From contig CAMVJF010000023.1 of the NCBI GenBank assembly GCA_947167725.1, positions 1 through 14,060 of the forward strand: a DNA stretch of 14,060 nt, in the 5' to 3' direction. Of the stretch, positions 6,178-11,999 are shown in pieces. A model generated the notes under the pieces. The model worked only from the letters and a program-made list of their open reading frames with translations, searched no databases and was not told the DNA's origin. Both the position numbers and the translations under genes were made by a program. The stretch's first letter is position 1, and the number at the start of each line of letters is the position of its first letter. The stretch is from an uncultured Clostridia bacterium (GTDB lineage: Bacteria; Bacillota; Clostridia; Oscillospirales; Oscillospiraceae).

Positions 6178-7127
6178 CCTTCGTCCTCCGATCCCTTTTC
6201 TGTTCCAAAAGTATAACACGTCTCCGCCCCGCTCCGCAAGCCCCCGGAGGGGATTCGCGCGTTCATCAGCACAACGGACACGACGACCAGCGCGATGCCG
6301 AGAAGCTCCGTCGCGGACAGGCGCTGGGCGAAGAGCAGCGCGCCCAGCAGCGCGGCGAAGACCGGCTCGATCGTGGCAAGCTGCGCCGCGCGAGAGGGCT
6401 CCATCTCCTCAAGTCCCCTCGTGTAAAGCACGTAAGCCAAAAGGCCGGTCAGCAGCCCGCAGCCCACGGCGAGCAGGCTCGCGCCGGGGAGACGCAGCAT
6501 GTCCGCCGCGCCGCCATCCGCGGCCGCGAGCGCGAAATAGGCGGCGGAGGCGATGAGAAAGGTGTAGCACACGTTCGTATAGCTCGAATAGCCCCGCTGC
6601 TGGAGCAGGCGGCTGAAGATCGAATAAAGCGCGTAGCCCAGTCCCGCGCCGAGCCCGAGCAGCAGCCCCCGCGCCGTCAGCGCCGCACCGCCGCGGCCCA
6701 GCCCCGAGACGAGCGCGCAGCCCGTTACCGAGAGCAGCACGCACAGCGCCTTGCGGAGCGTGAGCTTCTCCCCGAAAAGCAGCACGGAGAGCAGCATGAC
6801 GATTGCGGGCGCGGTATAGAGCAGCGCGGCGGCCGTCGCGATCTTGGTCTCGCGGATCGCCGCGGCATAGCATGAGGTAAAGAACACGATGCTCGCAAGT
6901 CCGTTGAGGAGAAACAGCGGCAGATCCCGCCTCCGGATGCGCAGCTGCGCGCGATCGCGCAGCAGCAGCCAGAGGAGGATCGGCAGGGCCGTCGAAGCGA
7001 AGCGCAGGAAATTGATCGTGTTCGCACGCAGCCCCAGCGCCTCGATCGCGCTGAGGAACGAGCCGTAGGTGCCCCAGAGCAGCGCCGACGCGATCACGAG
7101 CAGAATGGCCTTTTTCTTCGTTTTCAT
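6174..7127 (-). CDS. EamA/DMT-superfamily transporter
   Basis: A 317-residue inner-membrane protein with about ten hydrophobic helices arranged as two EamA repeats (about 8-143 and 153-290). The first starts with 'LLVIASALLWGTYGSF', the typical N-terminal helix with W-G-T. 'AAALLYTAPAIVMLLSVLLFGEKLTLRKALCVLLSVTGCAL' (about 98-138) and 'AAQLATIEPVFAALLGALLFAQRLSATELLGIALVVVSVVLM' are the two conserved halves with the Pro and Glu/Gln positions usual in this family. EamA proteins export or import amino acids and other small metabolites; the substrate cannot be read here. A tail of about 27 hydrophilic residues follows the last helix. The ATG is preceded by AAGGAGG. It is the first gene of a two-gene unit with the guanylate-kinase homolog. 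Confidence 0.9.
   Translation of the reverse strand: MKTKKKAILLVIASALLWGTYGSFLSAIEALGLRANTINFLRFASTALPILLWLLLRDRAQLRIRRRDLPLFLLNGLASIVFFTSCYAAAIRETKIATAAALLYTAPAIVMLLSVLLFGEKLTLRKALCVLLSVTGCALVSGLGRGGAALTARGLLLGLGAGLGYALYSIFSRLLQQRGYSSYTNVCYTFLIASAAYFALAAADGGAADMLRLPGASLLAVGCGLLTGLLAYVLYTRGLEEMEPSRAAQLATIEPVFAALLGALLFAQRLSATELLGIALVVVSVVLMNARIPSGGLRSGAETCYTFGTEKGSEDEG
6184..6189 (-). promoter_or_regulatory. Ribosome binding site deciding the guanylate-kinase-like start
   Basis: GGAGGA on the minus strand lies six bases before the ATG at 6177-6175, inside the end of the transporter gene. It favours this start over the in-frame ATG at 6219, which also lacks homologous sequence. Confidence 0.75.
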
Positions 7128-7150
7128 TCCTTCTCCCCTCCTCCTTGTTT

Positions 7151-7172
7151 TTCTATGCGAGTTCTATGCGAG
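7151..7172. repeat. Tandem 11-bp direct repeat at the EamA transcription start
   Basis: TTCTATGCGAG occurs twice head to tail (7151-7161, 7162-7172), immediately downstream of the minus-strand -10 and therefore over the expected transcription start. Eleven bases equal one helical turn, which would suit a regulator bound to one face of the DNA. Confidence 0.7.
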
Positions 7173-7173
7173 A

Positions 7174-7203
7174 AGTATACCATGCCGCGCCGCGGCGAGT
7201 AAA
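7174..7203 (-). promoter_or_regulatory. Promoter of the EamA/guanylate-kinase-like operon
   Basis: On the minus strand TTTACT (7198-7203) and TATACT (7174-7179) are separated by 18 bp, and a TG one base before the -10 makes it an extended -10. The -10 matches the consensus at five of six positions. Confidence 0.7.
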
Positions 7204-7204
7204 G

Positions 7205-7236
7205 AGAAAAGGATGTGAACGCTCACATCCTTTTCT
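7205..7236 (-). terminator. Terminator after the radical SAM gene
   Basis: A 14-bp perfect stem (7205-7218 with 7223-7236) with loop ACGC and a minus-strand tail of T-rich sequence lies three bases after the TAA of the radical SAM gene. It also isolates the EamA promoter from upstream transcription. Confidence 0.85.
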
Positions 7237-7238
7237 TC

Positions 7239-7843
7239 TTATCGGATCACATAATCGAACAGCTCGAGCTTCTCCGCGCCCAGCTCCCGCAGGCGCCCGG
7301 CGCTGCGCGCCCGGTCGGCGGGCGTGTTGTACTGCGGGATGAGCGGCACGCGGACGTGGACCCGCTCCGGCCCGACGGCCGAGAGCAGCGTGCGGAGGTT
7401 TCGCTCCATCCTCTCGCCGTCGCCGCCGGTGTAGCGGCGGTAGATCTCGCGGTCCATATCCTTGCAGTCGACGATGAAATCGTCCGCCGCGCCGAGCACG
7501 AGCGCGAGCGCCTCTTCCGGCACGGCCAGACTGGTTTCGACGCGGACGCGCCACCGGGGCGGGCAGAGCTCGCGGAAGCGCCGCAGGAAGGCCGCGTGCA
7601 GCAGCGGCTCGCCGCCGCCGAAGGTCACGCCGCCGCCCGTCGAGAGGAAATACAGCTCGTCGATCCGAACGCGCTCGATCAGCTTACCGTCTCCGCGGGA
7701 GCCTCGGCGAGCAGGCGCCTGTTGATGCACCAGCGGCAGGAGAGCGGGCACCCGGCCCCGGCGACGAGCGTCGTGACGCCCGCGCCGTCGGTGCCCATGC
7801 GGAGCCGTTCGATCCTCAGCAGCGGATAGAGCGGTTCAGCCAT
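7239..7843 (-). pseudogene. Radical SAM protein, PflA/glycyl-radical-activase-like, reading frame interrupted
   Basis: Two frames together encode one short radical SAM protein of about 200 residues. The first starts at ATG 7843 (overlapping the previous stop as ATGGCTGA) and runs 54 codons to TGA 7681-7679. It contains C32-P-L-S-C36-R-W-C39, the CX3CX2C motif that holds the 4Fe-4S cluster. The second frame resumes at about 7690 and carries 'LYFLSTGGGVTFGGGEPLL', the SAM-binding GGE motif, then 'DDFIVDCKDMD' and 'VHVRVPLIPQYN', the expected barrel strands, to TAA at 7239. Neither part works alone. A one-base insertion near 7684-7686, or restoring a few missing codons, would join them. The spot has no obvious slippery heptamer. 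It is therefore a frameshifted gene, a sequencing or assembly error, or less likely programmed frameshifting. No glycyl radical enzyme is nearby. Confidence 0.8.
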
Positions 7844-8366
7844 TGTCCGCTTCCCCGGGATAGTACACGTCGCCCGTGAGTTCGATCATCCCCGGAAGCT
7901 GCTCGTTCTCGTCGGGCCAGGCAACCTCGCCGCTCTCGATCTCCATGCGCGCGGTCTCGTCCTCCTCGCCCCCGTCCGGAAGCGACGAGCCGCAGGGCTC
8001 GTCCTCGTCAGGGTAGGCGACTTCGCCGGTTTCGATCTCGATGTCGGACCGCTCTCCCGGCTCTTCATAGGCGACGGCTCCCGTGAGATCGCTCTCCGGG
8101 CCGTCCAGGATCCTGCTTACCGGGGCGCAGCCCGCGGCGGCGAAGCCCATCGACGCGCACAGCGCGGCCACGGCCACGCGCTTGCCGAGCGCCGCGCGGG
8201 CGGCAAGCTGCTGCTCGAGATATCGCAGCTCGCTCTCGCAGCGCGGGCAGGTCCCGCGGCAATCCCCCTGGTGGCGGCACTCGCGCGTCACGTAGGGGAT
8301 GTCGTTCTCGTCGGCGATCTTCTGACGGATCTCCTTGAGGATGCGGCATTTTTCTTTTCCCAGCAT
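7836..8366 (-). CDS. Membrane protein with four-Cys N-terminal motif and acidic repeat tail
   Basis: A 176-residue protein of a type I associate with Clostridia, without an assigned function. Residues 1-60 are a cytoplasmic-looking basic helix with C30-x5-C36-x3-C40-x2-C43 ('CRHQGDCRGTCPRC'), suited to a zinc or Fe-S site. A hydrophobic helix (about 63-79) ends in Ala-Ala-Gly-Cys80, which resembles a lipobox but is far from the N-terminus. The rest is acidic and carries four related units: 'LTGAVAY' (94-100), 'IETGEVAYPDEDE' (111-123), 'IESGEVAWPDENE' (143-155) and 'LTGDVYYP' (163-170). The gene overlaps the radical SAM gene by eight bases, so the two are co-translated and the tail is a candidate substrate or partner. 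The start is set by AAGGAGGA at 8374-8381; a longer reading to 8510 would cross the upstream hairpin. Confidence 0.8.
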   Translation of the reverse strand: MLGKEKCRILKEIRQKIADENDIPYVTRECRHQGDCRGTCPRCESELRYLEQQLAARAALGKRVAVAALCASMGFAAAGCAPVSRILDGPESDLTGAVAYEEPGERSDIEIETGEVAYPDEDEPCGSSLPDGGEEDETARMEIESGEVAWPDENEQLPGMIELTGDVYYPGEADNG

Positions 8367-8373
8367 GCGTCTG

Positions 8374-8381
8374 TCCTCCTT
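8374..8381 (-). promoter_or_regulatory. Ribosome binding site deciding the repeat-tail protein start
   Basis: AAGGAGGA on the minus strand is seven bases before ATG 8366. It rules out the longer in-frame reading from 8510, whose first 48 residues are translated hairpin and transporter-gene sequence. Confidence 0.8.
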
Positions 8382-8401
8382 GCTCGTTCCGACCGTATGA
8401 C

Positions 8402-8433
8402 GCGCCGCGCGGGAAAAAGTTCCCGCGCGGCGC
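8402..8433 (-). terminator. Strong hairpin after cbiO
   Basis: A perfect 14-bp GC-rich stem (8402-8415 with 8420-8433) with a 4-nt loop lies 21 bp after the cbiO stop and before the repeat-tail protein gene. No T-tract follows on the minus strand, so it may terminate weakly or only separate the two transcripts. I found no clear promoter for the downstream gene between it and the ATG. Confidence 0.6.
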
Positions 8434-8454
8434 ACAAACCTCGGTATCTCATGT

Positions 8455-9174
8455 TTATTTGTCCGCCAGACGCAGCGGCAGTTCCAGGTGATGCGACTCG
8501 AGCAGCGCACGGTCGCGCAGGATCTCCTCCGCCGGACCGTCCGCCGCGATCTCTCCGCCGGAGAGCAGGATCACGCGATCGCAGGTGTCGAGGATCATGT
8601 CGAGATCGTGAGAGGAGATCAGCTTGGTCTGCCCCAGCTCGCGGATCGCGTTGATCACGAGGCGGCGGTTGTACGGGTCGAGCGCCGAGCTCGGCTCGTC
8701 CATGAGGATCATCTCCGGCTCCATCGCAAGCACCGTGGCGATCGCGGCCATACGCTTCTCGCCGCCCGAGATGCGGTGATTGTGGCGGTATTTGAGCTCC
8801 TGCAGCCCCAGCCGCCCGAGCACGGCGTCCACGCGTTTCTCGGCCTCCTCGCGGCTGAGCATGTAGTTGAGCGGCGCGAACATCATATCTTCATAGACCG
8901 TCGGCATGAACATCTGGTTGTCGGAGTTCTGCAGCACGAAGCCCAGCTTGCGCCGGATCAGAGAGAGATTCTGCTTTGTGAGCTCCTCTCCGTCCACCAG
9001 GATCTTTCCCTCGCCGCTGACGAGCCCGAGCATCAGCTTCATCACGGTGGACTTGCCCGCGCCGTTCGCGCCGATCAGGCCCACGGACTCGCCGTCTCCG
9101 ATCCGGAAGCTCAGATCGCGGATCACCTCTCTGCCCTTTTCATAGGCAAAGCTCACATGCTGGAATTCGATCAT
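8455..9174 (-). CDS. cbiO: ECF-type cobalt/nickel transporter ATPase
   Basis: A 239-residue ABC ATPase that powers metal uptake by the CbiMNQO-type complex at the inner face of the membrane. All catalytic elements are present: Walker A 'GANGAGKS' (35-42), Q-loop Q82 in 'FVLQNSDNQMF', signature 'ISGGEKR' (135-141), Walker B 'MILMDEP' (155-161) with E160, D-loop 'SALD', and switch H189 in 'ISSHD'. 'SDNQMF' after the Q-loop is typical of ECF ATPases. The start at 9174 gives 'MIEFQHVSFAYE', the normal N-terminus; it follows the cbiQ stop by five bases with GAGGTGAG as the binding site. A longer reading to 9252 would only translate the end of cbiQ in another frame. It is the last gene of the cbiM-cbiQ-cbiO unit. 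Confidence 0.93.
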   Translation of the reverse strand: MIEFQHVSFAYEKGREVIRDLSFRIGDGESVGLIGANGAGKSTVMKLMLGLVSGEGKILVDGEELTKQNLSLIRRKLGFVLQNSDNQMFMPTVYEDMMFAPLNYMLSREEAEKRVDAVLGRLGLQELKYRHNHRISGGEKRMAAIATVLAMEPEMILMDEPSSALDPYNRRLVINAIRELGQTKLISSHDLDMILDTCDRVILLSGGEIAADGPAEEILRDRALLESHHLELPLRLADK

Positions 9175-9179
9175 TTCTC

Positions 9180-9983
9180 TCACCTCATGACAAGACCGCC
9201 CAGGAGTTGGCCGACATTGACGAAACGAAGCAGCGCAAAGCAAAGCGCGCAAGCGATCGTGAAGATCCCGTCCCGCGCGGCGAATGCGCGGATGGGAGCG
9301 TAATGGAAATGGTCATGGTACCCGCGCAGCAGCATGCTGCCGTACAGCTCCTGCGCGCGGTCCATGCTGCGCAGCAGCAGCTGGCCGAGGAAGGAGCCCC
9401 AGGCCGAGACGTGGATGCCCTTCTGCCCCGGCGCGCGCAGATGATAGGCGTCGGTCATTACGGCGAGTTCCTCCGTCATCACGCCGACGTAGCGGTAGGT
9501 CAGGAGCAGCAGCGTGACGAGCGTGCCCGGCACATGAAGCCGGCGCAGCGCGGCGCAGAGGCTGTCGATCGGCGTGGTCGCCATCAGGAGGAAGGAGGCC
9601 ATCAGGCAGAACACGCCCTTGAGCATCAGCGTCAGCATCGACACGACGCCGCCCGAGACGGCGACGCCGCCGAGCGTCAGCATCGCCGCACGGTCGAAGA
9701 AGGGGTTGAACAGGCCCACGGCCATCACCAGCGGCAGCACGATGCGCAGCTTGTAAAAGCAGGTGCGCACAGGGATGCCGCTGAGCTGAAAGAGCAGCAC
9801 GGGCCACAGGAGCATGGGAAAAAGGCCCCCCAGATCATACTTGTCAAAGGAGACCGTCACGACGATATAGAGGATGGTGGTGATCAGCTTCGCCGCCGGA
9901 TGGAGACGGTGGATCGGGCTGGAGAGCGCCGCGAGATCGTCCATTTCGCTGAGCTCGTGCAGCGCCTTTTCCATTTTGTTCAT
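9180..9983 (-). CDS. cbiQ: ECF transporter transmembrane component CbiQ
   Basis: A 267-residue EcfT-type protein that couples the ATPase to the metal-binding component. Hydrophobic helices lie at about 34-48, 53-68, 79-98, 115-135 and 153-170, with one more near the C-terminus (240-258). Both coupling-helix motifs are visible: the first around 'DAYHLRAPG' (178-186), and the second 'SMLLRGY' (216-222) after 'MDRAQELYG'. The N-terminal soluble segment 'SSPIHRLHPAAKL' is the usual CbiQ lead-in. The start ATG at 9983 has AGAGGAAG at good spacing; M4 is an alternative. It lies between cbiM (72 bp upstream, with a terminator-like hairpin) and cbiO (5 bp downstream), which supports Co or Ni rather than vitamin transport. 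Confidence 0.92.
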   Translation of the reverse strand: MNKMEKALHELSEMDDLAALSSPIHRLHPAAKLITTILYIVVTVSFDKYDLGGLFPMLLWPVLLFQLSGIPVRTCFYKLRIVLPLVMAVGLFNPFFDRAAMLTLGGVAVSGGVVSMLTLMLKGVFCLMASFLLMATTPIDSLCAALRRLHVPGTLVTLLLLTYRYVGVMTEELAVMTDAYHLRAPGQKGIHVSAWGSFLGQLLLRSMDRAQELYGSMLLRGYHDHFHYAPIRAFAARDGIFTIACALCFALLRFVNVGQLLGGLVMR

Positions 9984-10002
9984 AGCTTCCTCTTATTGAA
10001 AA

Positions 10003-10030
10003 CAAAGGGGCATCCGACGATGCCCCTTTG
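10003..10030 (-). terminator. Terminator-like hairpin between cbiM and cbiQ
   Basis: A 12-bp stem (10003-10014 with 10019-10030) with a 4-nt loop is followed on the minus strand by a T-rich stretch (TTTGTTTTC). It lies within the 72-bp gap and should reduce cbiQ-cbiO transcription relative to cbiM if all three come from the cbiM promoter. Confidence 0.75.
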
Positions 10031-10055
10031 TCCGAAATGCATGTGGGGGTTGTTG

Positions 10056-11108
10056 TCAGCTCTGTGCTTTTTTCCTGCGGAAGAAGCCGCCGGCCAGACA
10101 GATCAGCAGCGCGACGCCCGCCACCATCGCCGAACCGACCACGCCGGAGACCGTCGTCCCCGCGGGCGTGTCGCTGTCGGCGAAGGCGTAATCCGGCAGG
10201 AAGGAGGTCGCCTCCTGGATGGCGCCGGCTTTCTCCGCCGCGGCGCTTTCGACGCCGAAATCGTCCTCGTCAAGACCCATGTTCTCGGCATAGCCCTCCT
10301 CGGCGTTGCCGAAGAGCGCCCACTCCAGACCGTCGGGGTTAGAGCTGGCGAGGAGGCTCAGTCCGCCGCCCACGACGAGCGCGACGATCGCCAGCACGGC
10401 GACGACGCTCTTGAGCGACCGCTTTGCGCTCTCCCCTTCCGCGGGCTCGACGCACTGGAGCAGCTCGGGACGGGACTCATAGACGAAGAGCAGCACCGCG
10501 GAGGTGATCAGGCCCTCGACGAGGCCGATCGCGAGGTGGATGGGCTGCATCAGCGCGACGAAGGCGCCGAAGGGCAGCTCGGTGATGCCGGAGAGGCTGG
10601 TCTCCAGCACGACGGAGAAGGCGCCGAGCTGCAGCGTGATCACGCAGCCGAGGATCGAGGCGAGCACGATCCGTCCGCGCGCCGCGCCCTTTCCCTCGCC
10701 GAAGAGACGGCTGCGCATGATGGGACGCCAGATCAGGAAGTAGCCGACAAAGCAGCCGTAGAACGCCATGTTCCAGACGTTCGCGCCCAGGGCCATCAGG
10801 CCGCCGTCGGCAAAGAAGAGGCATTGGATCGCCAGGATCACGATCATCGAGAGGAAGCCGGCGAAGGGGCCGAGCAGCGCGGAGAGCATCATGCCGCCGC
10901 ACATGTGTCCCGATGAGCCGGTGCCGGGAATGGTATAGTTGATCATCTGCCCCGCGAAAACCAGCGCGGCGGTGACCGCCATGACGGGCAGCTTCTGCGG
11001 CTCGTCGTCTTTTCTCAGCTTGTGGATGGAAACGCCTGCCGCGGTACCGGAGGCGACGTACATGGTTGCCGCCACGGCGGGGGCCAGCAGAGCATCGGCC
11101 ATATGCAT
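10056..11108 (-). CDS. cbiM: Cobalt/nickel ECF transporter metal-binding component CbiM with fused PDGLE (CbiN/NikN-like) domain
   Basis: A 350-residue membrane protein that binds the metal. In CbiM and NikM the N-terminal Met-His supplies ligands, and here the mature start is M-H-M-A-D. That agrees with GAGGTG at 11115-11120 six bases before ATG 11108, and excludes the GTG nine bases upstream. The second ligand region 'GTGSSGHMCGG' (62-72, H68) is intact, followed by 'LLGPFAGF'. The CbiM domain covers about 1-215. A linker leads to a helix and 'SNPDGLEWAL' (256-265), then an acidic extracytoplasmic stretch, 'LPDYAF' and a last helix ending in 'RRKK'. This C-terminal part replaces a separate CbiN/NikN. 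Co and Ni cannot be distinguished by eye. It is the first gene of its operon, with a promoter upstream. Confidence 0.92.
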   Translation of the reverse strand: MHMADALLAPAVAATMYVASGTAAGVSIHKLRKDDEPQKLPVMAVTAALVFAGQMINYTIPGTGSSGHMCGGMMLSALLGPFAGFLSMIVILAIQCLFFADGGLMALGANVWNMAFYGCFVGYFLIWRPIMRSRLFGEGKGAARGRIVLASILGCVITLQLGAFSVVLETSLSGITELPFGAFVALMQPIHLAIGLVEGLITSAVLLFVYESRPELLQCVEPAEGESAKRSLKSVVAVLAIVALVVGGGLSLLASSNPDGLEWALFGNAEEGYAENMGLDEDDFGVESAAAEKAGAIQEATSFLPDYAFADSDTPAGTTVSGVVGSAMVAGVALLICLAGGFFRRKKAQS

Positions 11109-11114
11109 AAAAAA

Positions 11115-11120
11115 CACCTC
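11115..11120 (-). promoter_or_regulatory. Ribosome binding site deciding the cbiM start
   Basis: GAGGTG on the minus strand, then six T residues, then ATG (11108). The overlapping GTG at 11117-11115 is part of this site, so it is not the start, and the protein begins Met-His as metal binding requires. Confidence 0.85.
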
Positions 11121-11136
11121 GCAAAATCAGATTGAT

Positions 11137-11148
11137 TCGATGCATCGA
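11137..11148. promoter_or_regulatory. 12-bp palindrome over the cbiM transcription start
   Basis: TCGATGCATCGA is a perfect palindrome placed 4 to 15 bases downstream of the cbiM -10, covering the expected +1. It is a candidate operator for a metal-responsive repressor, although it resembles no NikR-type site I know. Confidence 0.45.
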
Positions 11149-11152
11149 CCAC

Positions 11153-11181
11153 AGTATAAGCCCTGCCTTTTGGGCGCACAA
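11153..11181 (-). promoter_or_regulatory. Promoter of the cbiM-cbiQ-cbiO operon
   Basis: On the minus strand TTGTGC (11176-11181) and TATACT (11153-11158) are 17 bp apart. The -10 matches five of six consensus bases. A C6G6 palindrome (11183-11194) abuts the -35. No cobalamin riboswitch fits in the roughly 40-nt leader. Confidence 0.65.
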
Positions 11182-11255
11182 GCCCCCCGGGGGGATACAA
11201 AATGCGGCTTTTTTTCAGTTTTTATGCAGCCGGAGCGGCGCTTTCCCCTCCGGAC

Positions 11256-11987
11256 CTACCACGCGGCGCGAGCGGCGGTGCGCAGCGCGACCTCCATCAT
11301 CTCGCGGAAGCCGTCCTGCCGCTCGGCGGCGCTGAGGGCCTCGCCGCTGAAGATGTGATCGGAGATCTGGAAGAGGGCCAGCGCCTTCTTTCCCGCCGCC
11401 ATCGCCGTGAGATAGAGGCCGGCCGCCTCCATCTCCACCGCGAGGTGGCCGAGGTCGCGGGCCTTGACGTTGACCTCGGGGTCGGGGTGGTAGAAAAAGT
11501 CGGAGGTATAGACCGTGCCGACGCGCGCGTGTACCTTCAGTTCTTCCGCGGCGCGGACCGCCTCGCGCAGCAGCTCGTAGCTCGCCGTCGGGGCCATGAC
11601 GCCGGGCAGGCCGTAGGCTGTGGCCATCGAGGAGTTCGTGGAGGCGGACATGGCGATGATGAGATCGCGCAGCTTGACGTCGTCGCGGATGCCGCCCGCC
11701 GAGCCGATGCGGAGGATGGCTTCGACGCCGAAGAAGTGGAACAGCTCATAGGCGTAGAGCGTGAATGAGGGCATCCCCATGCCCGAGCCCATGACCGAGA
11801 TCTCTCTTCCTTCAAAAGTGCCGGTATAGCCGAGCATGTTGCGCACGTCGTTGAACAGGACGGGCTTTTCCAGATAGTGCTCCGCGACGAATTTCGCGCG
11901 CAGCGGATCGCCGGGCATCAGCACGACCGGCGCGATATGCGTTCCTTCCTTGAGCTCGATGCAGGCGGACGGTGACGATTTTCCCAT
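11256..11987 (-). CDS. deoD: Purine-nucleoside phosphorylase, DeoD type
   Basis: Phosphorolysis of purine nucleosides to base and ribose-1-phosphate in the cytoplasm. The 243 residues align end to end with E. coli DeoD: 'VVLMPGDPLRAKFVAEHYLE' (21-40), 'RNMLGYTGTF' (49-58), 'GSGMGMPS' (67-74), 'RIGSAGGI' (93-100), 'VEMEAAG' (184-190), and the catalytic Asp210 and Arg223 in 'SDHI...AAERQ'. The start at 11987 is chosen because AAGGAGG (11993-11999) would be inside the longer reading from 12002. It begins 11 bases after the mtnA stop, so the two are one operon. Pairing with MtnA suggests that the in vivo substrate may include 5'-methylthioadenosine, released as adenine and methylthioribose-1-phosphate; that is inference. 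After the TAG only a weak hairpin (11230-11253) is seen. Confidence 0.93.
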   Translation of the reverse strand: MGKSSPSACIELKEGTHIAPVVLMPGDPLRAKFVAEHYLEKPVLFNDVRNMLGYTGTFEGREISVMGSGMGMPSFTLYAYELFHFFGVEAILRIGSAGGIRDDVKLRDLIIAMSASTNSSMATAYGLPGVMAPTASYELLREAVRAAEELKVHARVGTVYTSDFFYHPDPEVNVKARDLGHLAVEMEAAGLYLTAMAAGKKALALFQISDHIFSGEALSAAERQDGFREMMEVALRTAARAAW

Positions 11988-11992
11988 GTGAG

Positions 11993-11999
11993 CCTCCTT
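11993..11999 (-). promoter_or_regulatory. Ribosome binding site deciding the deoD start
   Basis: AAGGAGG on the minus strand touches the mtnA stop codon and lies five bases before ATG 11987. The in-frame ATG at 12002 lies upstream of this site and so cannot use it. Confidence 0.8.

Noticed and set aside
6175..6219. Extended N-terminus of the guanylate-kinase homolog from ATG 6219
   Set aside because: The ATGA overlap with the transporter stop and GGAGGA before 6177 support the inner start; the extra residues do not match the family.
9207..10916. A 569-codon open frame on the plus strand across cbiQ and cbiM
   Set aside because: Composition dominated by His, Gln, Arg, Asp, Glu and Ala is the mirror of membrane-protein coding on the other strand. 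It has no RBS and no domain.
11109..11117. GTG start giving three more residues for CbiM
   Set aside because: The GTG is part of the Shine-Dalgarno site, and CbiM needs Met-His at its N-terminus.
11183..11194. C6G6 as an independent terminator
   Set aside because: It has no loop for a stable hairpin and no T-tract in the needed place on the minus strand; kept only as a possible protein site.
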